Shown: in pieces, positions 27,387-35,206 of the stretch | Layout: the number at the start of each line of letters is the position of its first letter | How positions within the stretch are numbered: the first letter of the stretch is position 1 | DNA from: Mogibacterium neglectum | GTDB taxonomy: Bacteria > Bacillota > Clostridia > Peptostreptococcales > Anaerovoracaceae | DNA: 64,000 nt | Direction: 5' to 3' | Assembly: GCF_030644205.1 (NCBI RefSeq) | Contig: NZ_CP128647.1 | Span: 806,001 to 870,000, forward strand | Notes under the pieces: generated by a model | What the model was told of the DNA's origin: nothing | Database searches by the model: none | What the model saw: only the letters and a program-made list of their open reading frames with translations | Translations under genes and position numbers: made by a program

Positions 27387-27441
27387 TAAGTTGTAATATT
27401 CTTTAATCCACAACAGTAATGTGGAAAGGAAAAGGAATAAA

Positions 27442-28254
27442 ATGAGAATTGGCAAAAAAATTTTTGATTTAGAAAACGACTGTTACATCATGGGAATTCT
27501 TAACTTCACTCCCGATTCATTTTCTGATGGAGGCAAGTGGAACGATATGGACAGTGCGCTACGCCATGTTGAAGAGATGATTGAAGATGGCGCTGCAATT
27601 ATTGATATCGGCGGTGAGTCAACTAGACCTGGACACATTCAGATTACGGAGCAGGAAGAGATTGAGAGAATCGCACCTGTGATTAGAGCTGTCAAGGAAC
27701 GCGTTGATGTCCCAGTTTCTATCGATAGTTACAAGGGGGCAGTTGTAGAAGCTGCCCTAGAGTGTGGTGCCGATATGGTAAATGATATATGGGGATTCAA
27801 GTACGATGAAAAGGTAGCTGAAGCAGCAGCGAAGTACGATGTTCCAGTTTGTATCATGCATAATAGAAACAACACTGACTATACCGATTTTGTAAAAGAA
27901 TGGATTGATGATATGCGTGGCTGCATTGATATAGCCAAGTCTCATGGAGTAAAAATGGATAAGATTGTGATGGATCCGGGCTTTGGGTTTGGTAAAAAGC
28001 CTGAGCATAATCTTATGGCTATGCATCACTTAGATAAAATGAAGGAGTTAGAGCTACCAGTCCTACTTGGAACTTCGAGAAAGTCCACGCTTGGCCTAAT
28101 ACTAGACCTACCGGTTGACCAGAGGGTTGAAGGAACGGTTGCAACTACTGTTTACGGTGTGGTTCAGGGTGCATCTATATTTAGAGTTCATGATGTTAAA
28201 GAAAACTATCGTGCGATGAAGACTATGCAAGCAATTCTCAGGGAGCATATATAG
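27442..28254 (+). CDS. folP: Dihydropteroate synthase
   Basis: The TIM-barrel enzyme (270 residues) joins pterin pyrophosphate and p-aminobenzoate and is the sulfonamide target. Signatures are MGILNFTPDSFSDGG, DIGGESTRPG, SIDSYKGAVVEAAL, DMVNDIWG, DPGFGFGK and LGTSRKS. Start ATG 27442 follows AAAGGAA; the reading frame begins seven codons earlier at a GTG that would overlap the ribosome site. Confidence 0.94.
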   Translation: MRIGKKIFDLENDCYIMGILNFTPDSFSDGGKWNDMDSALRHVEEMIEDGAAIIDIGGESTRPGHIQITEQEEIERIAPVIRAVKERVDVPVSIDSYKGAVVEAALECGADMVNDIWGFKYDEKVAEAAAKYDVPVCIMHNRNNTDYTDFVKEWIDDMRGCIDIAKSHGVKMDKIVMDPGFGFGKKPEHNLMAMHHLDKMKELELPVLLGTSRKSTLGLILDLPVDQRVEGTVATTVYGVVQGASIFRVHDVKENYRAMKTMQAILREHI

Positions 28255-28324
28255 GATAAAAACTACATATGCTATGTGCTGAAAAGTAAATTACATAGCT
28301 TGAACGTACACGAGGAGACTGAAA

Positions 28325-29143
28325 ATGTACGATGAGATTAAAATAACTGACCTTGAAGTCTTTGCGAATCATGGGGTATTCCCTGAAGAGAATACATTGG
28401 GGCAGAAGTTCGTATTTACAATAAAATTATATATAAACACTAGGCTCGCGGGTAAGACAGATGAGCTCGATGACTCGATTAATTATGGTGATGTGGCGTC
28501 ATTTGTCACAGAGCACACAAAAACTCACACAGTCAAGCTTCTTGAAGCTGCTGCCGAAGAGCTTGCTGAAGCAATGTTGCTTAGATACGAGATAGTGAAG
28601 GGCGTATCTGTTGAGATAAAGAAGCCATGGGCACCGATTGGACTTCCGCTAAGAGAGGCTTCTGTCAAGATTGAACGTTTCTGGCACAAGGCTTACGTTG
28701 CTATTGGATCAAATATGGGCGACAAAAAGGCATATCTCGATTTTGGTATTAAGAGCATAGGAGAAATTAAGGGATGCAGAGTAGTTAAAGTATCTGATTA
28801 TATTACAACAGAGCCTTACGGTGGAGTTGAGCAGGATGAGTTCTTAAATGGAGCGCTACTAGTTGATACGCTATTATCTCCTAAAGAGCTCCTTGGCGAG
28901 CTACAGCGAATTGAACTTGAGGCACATCGTGAAAGGAAGGTGCACTGGGGTCCAAGGACACTAGATCTCGATATTATCATGTATGATGACTGTATTGTGG
29001 AGGATGAGAATCTTACTATTCCTCATATTGAGATGCACAAGAGAGACTTTGTGCTAAAACCTCTAGCACAAATCTCACCTTATCTCCGCCATCCTGCACT
29101 TAACAAAACAGTCATGCAGCTGCTTGAAGAGCTTAAAGGATAA
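28325..29143 (+). CDS. folBK: Bifunctional dihydroneopterin aldolase / HPPK
   Basis: The N-terminal part (residues 1 to about 118) is dihydroneopterin aldolase (ANHGVFPEENTLGQKF, LLEAAAEELA, KKPWAPIG). The C-terminal part (about 125-272) is 6-hydroxymethyl-dihydropterin pyrophosphokinase (AYVAIGSNMGDK, GPRTLDLDIIMYDD, IPHIEMHKRDFVLKPL). The fusion provides the two steps between dihydroneopterin and folP's substrate. CGAGGAGACTGAAA precedes the ATG. It closes the folate operon, followed by a terminator. Confidence 0.93.
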   Translation: MYDEIKITDLEVFANHGVFPEENTLGQKFVFTIKLYINTRLAGKTDELDDSINYGDVASFVTEHTKTHTVKLLEAAAEELAEAMLLRYEIVKGVSVEIKKPWAPIGLPLREASVKIERFWHKAYVAIGSNMGDKKAYLDFGIKSIGEIKGCRVVKVSDYITTEPYGGVEQDEFLNGALLVDTLLSPKELLGELQRIELEAHRERKVHWGPRTLDLDIIMYDDCIVEDENLTIPHIEMHKRDFVLKPLAQISPYLRHPALNKTVMQLLEELKG

Positions 29144-29182
29144 ATCATAAAAGCTAAACTGATTAAATATTTTACATACTTT

Positions 29183-29219
29183 AAGAAAGTCGGTGTTATA
29201 CACATGGACTTTCTTTTTT
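29183..29219 (+). terminator. Factor-independent terminator after the folate operon
   Basis: GAAAGTC (29185-29191) pairs with GACTTTC (29207-29213), with six T following. Confidence 0.8.
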
Positions 29220-29247
29220 CAATAAATTTAAAATATAAGAGAGTTTT

Positions 29248-29273
29248 TGTAACGTTTTAGATAAAGCAGAGTC
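29248..29273 (+). promoter_or_regulatory. Candidate ECF-type autoregulatory promoter
   Basis: TGTAAC at 29248-29253, sixteen bases, then AGTC at 29270-29273 resembles ECF promoters of the TGTAAC-N16-CGTC kind, including the T-stretch around the -35 box. It lies 37 bases before the sigma gene, the position expected for autoregulation. Confidence 0.5.
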
Positions 29274-29309
29274 ATATAAATAGAAACGCAAATACTAAAG
29301 GAGGACATG

Positions 29310-29795
29310 ATGGATTTAGACCAGCTATATCGTGAATACTTCACATTGGTCTATAGATACATTTTCTCTATGTGTAAAGACTCTTTGCTCGCCGAAGAGA
29401 TTACACAGGAGACGTTCTTTAGGGCGCTTAAAAAACTTGATTCATTCCGCGGAGAATCGAGTGCTAGGGTGTGGCTTTGTCAAATTGCTAAGAATATTTA
29501 TTTCTCTTACCTCAATAAGAATAACCGCCTCTGCGAGTTAAAATGCGATGAATCAGATAACCTTGTGGATGAAAGTGTTGAGAGCATTATCCTAGGCAAG
29601 GAACAGTCAGAGGAATTAAGAGCCGCAATCCATGCTTTAGAGGAACCATATAAAGAAGTTTTTATGCTTAGAGTTTATGCAGACTTATCATTTAGTGACA
29701 TAGGGACATTGTTTGGTAAATCTGATGGATGGGCGCGCGTTACTTACCACAGAAGTCGTTTAAAGATAATGGATAATTTGGAGGTCTTAAAATGA
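29310..29795 (+). CDS. ECF RNA polymerase sigma factor
   Basis: The 161-residue sigma factor shows region 2 (LYREYFTLVYRYIFSMCKDSLLAEEITQETFFRALKK in its family layout, with ITQETF as the core-binding segment) and region 4 (LEEPYKEVFMLRVYADLSFSDIGTLFGKS, a helix-turn-helix for the -35 box). AAAGGAGG lies five bases before ATG 29310; another ATG directly before it is too close. The stop overlaps the anti-sigma gene by four bases. The group resembles the ECF factors that respond to envelope stress in Firmicutes. Confidence 0.9.
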   Translation: MDLDQLYREYFTLVYRYIFSMCKDSLLAEEITQETFFRALKKLDSFRGESSARVWLCQIAKNIYFSYLNKNNRLCELKCDESDNLVDESVESIILGKEQSEELRAAIHALEEPYKEVFMLRVYADLSFSDIGTLFGKSDGWARVTYHRSRLKIMDNLEVLK

Positions 29796-30517
29796 AGATA
29801 AGCTGTGACGTGATTAAAGACTTACTGCCTTTATATGTCGAAGATATGCTGTCTAATGATAGTAAGAATTTAGTTGATGAACATATAGAACAATGTGAAA
29901 GCTGTAGGGATGAGCTAAAAAAACTATCAGGAGATGAAGTACATAGCTGTGCAGTTAACCAAATTGAAAATAAAAGTATCTATGATTCCCTTAATAAAAT
30001 ACGGAAGAGGATAAGCTTTAAGATACAGATAACAGTTTTGATTTCGGTAATATTTACATCGATAGTTGCGGTCTTTGCTTGGGATTACTACGATAATCAT
30101 AGGATTTATATGCCATACAAAGAGGCGAAAATAAAGTGGGTAAAAGATAGTATGAAAACTAGTGAGAAGTATCGAGACGTTGATCGGGTAATCTCAACTG
30201 ACGGAAAAGTACTAATTATAGTTTTGAATCGAACACATAGAACTAGTAACGATAGCAGTTATTCTGACCGAATAATTTGGAAAGGACCAAATAGGGAGTA
30301 TTCGTATGAAGATGAGAAGGGAGAAGAAAAGTTAGCTGACATAGAGGAAGTTTATTATATGTCATCAGATGCATGGGAGAGGTATAAGGAAAGAGAGGTT
30401 CTTATTTACAATATACCACAAGATGAATTTAATCTTGAAAGATATAAAAGGGAGTTTAATGTAGTTAAGAGCAAATCGAAGCTGATATGGACTAAAAGTA
30501 ATGGGTTTATAGGCTAG
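29792..30517 (+). CDS. Zinc-finger (zf-HC2) anti-sigma factor
   Basis: The 241-residue protein has an N-terminal anti-sigma domain: C5, then DEHIEQCESCRDEL, which gives the H-x3-C-x2-C zinc site. A single membrane helix follows at about residues 78-96 (ITVLISVIFTSIVAVFAW), then an extracellular C-terminal domain of about 140 residues with no recognised fold. It should hold the ECF factor at the membrane until an external signal arrives. Start overlap (ATGA) with the sigma gene confirms the pair. Confidence 0.88.
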   Translation: MKISCDVIKDLLPLYVEDMLSNDSKNLVDEHIEQCESCRDELKKLSGDEVHSCAVNQIENKSIYDSLNKIRKRISFKIQITVLISVIFTSIVAVFAWDYYDNHRIYMPYKEAKIKWVKDSMKTSEKYRDVDRVISTDGKVLIIVLNRTHRTSNDSSYSDRIIWKGPNREYSYEDEKGEEKLADIEEVYYMSSDAWERYKEREVLIYNIPQDEFNLERYKREFNVVKSKSKLIWTKSNGFIG

Positions 30518-30667
30518 CAGTTCATAACATAACAGTTATGATACTTATGTGTATATATCAATTATACAAATGAATCCTCCTATTGTAATATCTAGTTGTA
30601 AGCAGTGTTTTGTTTTTAACAAGTGCTTATAAATGGATGATTTATGGTAAATGTTGGGGGATTGAGT

Positions 30668-31645
30668 ATGAAAATTTTAGGAATTTCTCTAGGAACAAAG
30701 AACGGTAATAATGACACTATGTGTCGCGTTGCACTTGAAGAGGCAAAGGAGATGGGGTGCGATATAGAGTTTATCCATCTATTTGACTGGAACATCAAGC
30801 CATGTACTGGATGTGTCGCTTGTTCAAGAGCTCTCGTAATGGGCAAGGGGATGGTCTGTTTGCAGAAGGACGACTTTGCAGCGCTATATGAGAAGATGAC
30901 CGATTCAGACGGAATACTAGTTGTAGACCCAATATTTGAGTCAGGTGGTACAGGTATGTTCCATAACCTAATGGATAGAATGGGACCTGGTCATGATACT
31001 GGTCTAATGCTCGGATGTCAGGCAAAGATGATGGAACAGGGCAAGGAGCCTCTACCTATGAAGTACTTTAAGCAGAGAGCGATTTCATTCCTTGGAATTG
31101 GCGGATCTGACTGGGCTGTGCGTACTGAGACTGATCACGCAATGCTCGCTATGAGCCCTGGCTGGAAGGTTGTTGATAACGATTACTTCTCTTGGTCAAA
31201 GGATGTTCTCATGCAGGATAACAAGGTTGCTCGCGTGAAGGAAATCGGAAGGAATCTGGTTGAAGCTGCGAAGGACATCGCGGAGAGAAATCTCATGATT
31301 ATGGATCCAGAAAACGATAAGCTTGACTATTTTAAGGGACACAAGGGTGCATGTCCTCACTGTCATGGTAACAACTTCTATATTCACCCGGATACCAACG
31401 AAGCTGAATGCGAGCTTTGTGGACTTAAGGGTGAGCTCGTTATGATGGACGGAGCATTACGACTCAAGTTCGATCCAGCTACTCTTCATCATGCTCACGA
31501 TATTCTATCTGGAAAAGCATTACATGGTCAGGATATCTTTGAGAACGAAGGTAGACTCATGAACCTGTTTAAGGATGAGACTTTCAAAGCGAGGAAGGCA
31601 CATTATACAGCAGTTTGTGAGCCAACTCCATCGCCTTCAAAATAA
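30668..31645 (+). CDS. Flavodoxin-fold FMN reductase with C-terminal zinc ribbon
   Basis: The N-terminal 200 residues follow the iron-sulfur-flavoprotein/FMN reductase pattern: GISLGTKNGNNDTMC phosphate loop, KPCTGCVACSRAL cysteine motif and LVVDPIFESGGTGMF flavin contact. The C-terminus adds a ribbon with CPHC (C229, C232) and CELC (C248, C251), as in rubredoxin- or zinc-ribbon tails, so it may carry its own one-electron centre. The start is ATG 30668; an in-frame ATG 24 bases earlier has no ribosome site. It stands alone before a terminator. The substrate is unknown. Confidence 0.78.
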   Translation: MKILGISLGTKNGNNDTMCRVALEEAKEMGCDIEFIHLFDWNIKPCTGCVACSRALVMGKGMVCLQKDDFAALYEKMTDSDGILVVDPIFESGGTGMFHNLMDRMGPGHDTGLMLGCQAKMMEQGKEPLPMKYFKQRAISFLGIGGSDWAVRTETDHAMLAMSPGWKVVDNDYFSWSKDVLMQDNKVARVKEIGRNLVEAAKDIAERNLMIMDPENDKLDYFKGHKGACPHCHGNNFYIHPDTNEAECELCGLKGELVMMDGALRLKFDPATLHHAHDILSGKALHGQDIFENEGRLMNLFKDETFKARKAHYTAVCEPTPSPSK

Positions 31646-31694
31646 TAGCTGATAAAGGCGATATGCCAAGCCGTATAACCAACAAAATATTCAG

Positions 31695-31726
31695 ATAAGG
31701 GTGCCTATGGGTACCCTTATTATTTT
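31695..31726 (+). terminator. Factor-independent terminator
   Basis: ATAAGGGT (31695-31702) pairs with ACCCTTAT (31713-31720), then a TATTTT tail. Confidence 0.75.
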
Positions 31727-31847
31727 GCATAAACTTCTAAATCTTAATATCAGCTTAAGCATTACAATATAGTAGTGATAGTGTATAATTTAGAGACGTG
31801 AATTTTGATAATATATATATCTGCATGTACAGGAGTAAAAGAGATTA

Positions 31848-33404
31848 ATGAGTATTTTAACTGTTTCAAACGTTTCACATGGATTCGGTGATAGAGCAAT
31901 TCTTGAGGATGTTTCATTTAGGCTTCTTCCAGGAGAGCATGTCGGTTTAATCGGTGCCAATGGTGAAGGAAAGTCTACTTTTATGAATATAATAACTGGC
32001 AGTTTACAGCCAGATGAGGGCAAGATTGAGTGGTCAAAGAATGTACGTGTTGGTTATCTTGATCAGCATTCCGTACTCAAGAAGGACATGACGATTGAAA
32101 ACGTTTTAGCTAGTGCTTTTGACTATCTATATGATATGGAATCACGTATCACCGAGCTGTATATGTCGATGGCTGATGTGGATGAAGAAACTATGAATTC
32201 TTATATGGAGGAAGCTGGCACACTTCAGGAACTCCTGACTGCGCATGATTTCTATATGATTGATGCCAAGGTGAGCGAGGTCGCACGTGCACTAGGTCTA
32301 ACGGAGCTCGGGTTAGACCGTGATGTGTCCGAGCTTTCAGGCGGTCAGCGTACGAAGGTTCTTCTTGGTAAGCTTTTACTAGAGAAGCCTGAGATTTTAC
32401 TTCTCGATGAGCCGACCAACTACCTCGACGAGGAACATATCGCCTGGCTGACTAGATACCTACAGGATTACGAAAACGCATTTATCCTAATCTCTCATGA
32501 GATCCCATTTCTAAATAGCGTAATCAATACAATTTATCACATGTATGAAAAACAGCTTAACAGATACGTCGGCGACTACGATCATTTCCTTGAAGTCTTT
32601 GAGATGCAGAAGGCTCAGAGGGAGGCTGCATATAACAGGCAGCAACAGGAGATTGCAGAGCTTCAGGATTTCGTAAATAGAAATAAAGCCAGGGTTGCCA
32701 CTAGAAATATGGCGATGTCACGCAAGAAGAAACTCGATAACATGGAGCTTATTGAGAAAATTGTCGAGAAGCCTAAGCCAGATTTTCACTTTGAGTACTC
32801 CAAGGCGCCTGGAAAGTTTATTTTCACGACTAAGGATTTAGTTATCGGATATGATGAACCTTTATCCTCTCCGCTTAATATTTCACTCGAGAGGGGCAGC
32901 AGGGTGGTTCTCACAGGTGCTAATGGAATTGGTAAGACGACACTCCTTAAGAGCCTACTCGGGCTTATAAGTCCGATTTCTGGAACTTCAGAAAGGGGTT
33001 TCGGACTTGAAATCGGCTATTTCGCACAGGAAGACGGTGCTGATGATGACAACACATGCATTGAGGCTGTATGGAAAGAATTTCCTTCATATACACAAGC
33101 GGAAGTACGTGCGGTTCTCGCAAAATGCGGTCTGATGACGAAGCACATCGAGAGCAAGGTTAAAGTGCTATCGGGAGGAGAGCAGGCTAAAGTTAGACTT
33201 TGTAAAATTCTAAATAGACCATCTAACCTATTAGTTCTCGACGAGCCGACTAACCATTTAGATGTAGATGCTAAAGACGAGTTAAAGAGGGCTCTTAACG
33301 AATATAAGGGAAGCATCCTCATGGTTTGCCATGATCCGTTCTTCTATGATGATGTAGCTACAGAGGTGTGGGACTGTACAGAGTGGACTACTAGAGTATT
33401 TTAG
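31848..33404 (+). CDS. ABC-F family ATPase
   Basis: Two ABC ATPase domains lie in one 518-residue chain without membrane parts. Domain 1 has GANGEGKST, LSGGQRTKVLLG and LLLDEPTNYLD; domain 2 has GANGIGKTT, LSGGEQAKVRLC and LVLDEPTNHLD. The linker (about residues 240-310, EMQKAQREAAYNRQQQEIAELQDF) is the helical P-site-tRNA-interacting segment of ABC-F translation factors. Some members protect ribosomes from antibiotics, others are housekeeping (YbiT or EttA type). The sequence resembles the YbiT-like housekeeping kind, so resistance is not implied. Confidence 0.88.
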   Translation: MSILTVSNVSHGFGDRAILEDVSFRLLPGEHVGLIGANGEGKSTFMNIITGSLQPDEGKIEWSKNVRVGYLDQHSVLKKDMTIENVLASAFDYLYDMESRITELYMSMADVDEETMNSYMEEAGTLQELLTAHDFYMIDAKVSEVARALGLTELGLDRDVSELSGGQRTKVLLGKLLLEKPEILLLDEPTNYLDEEHIAWLTRYLQDYENAFILISHEIPFLNSVINTIYHMYEKQLNRYVGDYDHFLEVFEMQKAQREAAYNRQQQEIAELQDFVNRNKARVATRNMAMSRKKKLDNMELIEKIVEKPKPDFHFEYSKAPGKFIFTTKDLVIGYDEPLSSPLNISLERGSRVVLTGANGIGKTTLLKSLLGLISPISGTSERGFGLEIGYFAQEDGADDDNTCIEAVWKEFPSYTQAEVRAVLAKCGLMTKHIESKVKVLSGGEQAKVRLCKILNRPSNLLVLDEPTNHLDVDAKDELKRALNEYKGSILMVCHDPFFYDDVATEVWDCTEWTTRVF

Positions 33405-33415
33405 CGAGGTGTATG

Positions 33416-33688
33416 ATGATTAAAATTTACGGCATGATTACATGCCCAGACTGCTTATATCTTATGGACCAGATTTCTGGTCGCGAAAATGAATACGAGT
33501 ATATAGAAATAGGTGAGCATGTATTCAAGCTGAAAGAATTTCTTAGGTTGCGAGATTCAGAGAGAAATGCGGAGATTTTTAAAGATATAAAAGCCACGGG
33601 AGGCGTTGGCATTCCTTGCTTTGTATTAGAAAATGGACGTATATCTCTTGATCCAAGCGATGCAGGGCTTGAAGCGAATCCGCAGTAG
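33416..33688 (+). CDS. Glutaredoxin/thioredoxin-like protein
   Basis: This 90-residue protein has the redox motif C-PD-C (ITCPDCLYL, residues 8-16) and the cis-proline segment GIPCFVLENG, both diagnostic of the thioredoxin fold. GAGGT sits five bases before ATG 33416; an ATG three bases earlier is too close. It follows the ABC-F gene by eleven bases and may be co-transcribed. It probably acts as a cytosolic disulfide reductase. Confidence 0.8.
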   Translation: MIKIYGMITCPDCLYLMDQISGRENEYEYIEIGEHVFKLKEFLRLRDSERNAEIFKDIKATGGVGIPCFVLENGRISLDPSDAGLEANPQ

Positions 33689-33789
33689 TTCAAGGTTAGG
33701 TATATCTCACCAATTATGAAATTTGAAGCTGTTTGTGCTATACTACTAATGTATTTTCAGCTTATTGACAACTTCGCAAGGAGATTTAT

Positions 33790-34836
33790 ATGAATTCATT
33801 TAGAGCCAAATTGCCAGGAATAATCGCATGTATTGCGATTGCCATACCAGCCTGGCTACTTGGTAAGTTTGTACCGGTTGTTGGTGGACCGGTTTTTTCA
33901 ATTCTATTAGGTATGATAATAGCTCTGTTTTGGACTGATAAAGGCAGATTCGGGAAGGGTATAAAATTTACATCGAAGTACATCCTACAGCTGGCAGTTG
34001 TGCTATTAGGATTTGGTCTCAATTTAGGAGTAATCCTAGATACTGGTGTTCAATCCCTGCCGATTATTGTGTGTACAATCTCGACGTCACTTATACTTGC
34101 TTACGTGATGCGCAAGGTCATGAAGGTAGATGCAAATTCAGCTACACTTGTTGGGGTCGGTTCATCAATATGTGGGGGATCCGCGATAGCAGCTACGGCG
34201 CCTGTAATTGATGCTTCCGATGATGAGATAGCACAGTCAATTTCAGTAATATTTTTCTTTAATGTTATTGCAGCTCTAATATTTCCTATATTTGGACACA
34301 TGATTGGCATGAGTACTACAAGTGGGGACGCATTTGGAATTTTTGCAGGAACCGCAGTAAATGATACATCTTCAGTTACAGCAGCAGCATCTACGTGGGA
34401 CAGCATGTGGCGACTTGGGACGCAGTCACTTGATAAAGCCGTAACCGTTAAGCTTACTAGAACACTAGCAATAATACCGATAACACTATTACTTGCAGTT
34501 TATACGGCGAAAAAGAAGAACAACTCTCATTGTGAAACAGAAACGGAACATTCATTTAGCCTAAAGCGGGCATTTCCAATGTTTATACTGTATTTTATAG
34601 TTGCTTCTCTGATAACGACGGTATGTGTGTCTGCTGGAGTAGATGCAAAGACTTTCGAGCCACTTAAGTCACTCAGCAAGTTCTTTATAGTCATGGCTAT
34701 GGGAGCAATAGGGCTTAATAGCAATATAGTGAAGCTAATAAAGACAGGAGGAAAGCCTCTTGCTCTTGGAGCAACATGCTGGGTAGGGATTACGGTAGTC
34801 AGCCTGATTCTTCAGCATGTGTTGGGGCTTTGGTAG
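33790..34836 (+). CDS. YeiH family putative sulfate exporter
   Basis: The 348-residue protein has about ten membrane segments and the UPF0324/YeiH signatures: [50 protein letters not shown] and [12 protein letters not shown]. The transported substrate in this family is not firmly known; Pfam calls it a conserved hypothetical exporter. AAGGAGAT precedes the ATG. It is closed by the hairpin at 34900. Confidence 0.88.
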   Translation: MNSFRAKLPGIIACIAIAIPAWLLGKFVPVVGGPVFSILLGMIIALFWTDKGRFGKGIKFTSKYILQLAVVLLGFGLNLGVILDTGVQSLPIIVCTISTSLILAYVMRKVMKVDANSATLVGVGSSICGGSAIAATAPVIDASDDEIAQSISVIFFFNVIAALIFPIFGHMIGMSTTSGDAFGIFAGTAVNDTSSVTAAASTWDSMWRLGTQSLDKAVTVKLTRTLAIIPITLLLAVYTAKKKNNSHCETETEHSFSLKRAFPMFILYFIVASLITTVCVSAGVDAKTFEPLKSLSKFFIVMAMGAIGLNSNIVKLIKTGGKPLALGATCWVGITVVSLILQHVLGLW

Positions 34837-34899
34837 AGATATTTGGGTATATTTCCTAAATATGCCATATAAAAATTTCGAATCGTTATGAATTATGAT

Positions 34900-34952
34900 A
34901 GCCTGAACGTTAGCAGGGGAGTTATGTCCTTTGCTAATGCTACAGGCTTTTT
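34900..34952 (+). terminator. Factor-independent terminator after yeiH
   Basis: AGCCTG / CAGGCT outer arms and an inner TTAGCA / TGCTAA stem are followed by a T-run. Confidence 0.75.
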
Positions 34953-35085
34953 AAATGCGCTATTTAACGATAATCTACTATACGTCTTTAAAGATTTAGT
35001 CAAGAAAAATTATAATAATTAATTAAATTATGGAAAAGTTGTAATAAATTTAGATAAATTATGTGTAGATTTTTTATTGATATGA

Positions 35086-35144
35086 TGTTAAAATTCTTCA
35101 TGGGTTAGTTTAAGTGAACTAACTTAATTTGTCTAAATTAACCC
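35086..35144 (+). promoter_or_regulatory. Extended -10 promoter and alternative-hairpin leader
   Basis: Two small hairpins (GTTAGTT/AACTAAC at 35104-35123 and TTAATTT/AAATTAA at 35124-35141) compete with one longer stem joining 35102-35112 to 35134-35144 (eleven pairs, one G-U). Structures A and B cannot coexist. The start site predicted from TAAAAT falls at the first paired base. Confidence 0.45.
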
Positions 35145-35206
35145 AACAGTATTATTAAACACGCTTTTGCATTGCATGTATTTATTCATTAAGGAGGAAT
35201 AAGTAG

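Larger units (their letters stand above)
34837..35206. other. Intergenic stretch: terminator plus structured leader
   Basis: The left part holds the yeiH terminator. The middle is AT-rich with nothing recognisable. The right part holds an extended -10 element (TG-T-TAAAAT, 35086-35094) and a set of overlapping hairpins at 35102-35144 that would form the first bases of the mRNA for the surface flavoprotein. Confidence 0.6.

Noticed and set aside
29332-29541. 69-codon plus-strand frame inside the sigma gene
   Set aside because: Fully inside the ECF sigma reading frame and without its own ribosome site.
31848-33404. Antibiotic-resistance role for the ABC-F protein
   Set aside because: The sequence style fits housekeeping ABC-F proteins and no antibiotic-responsive leader peptide is visible upstream.
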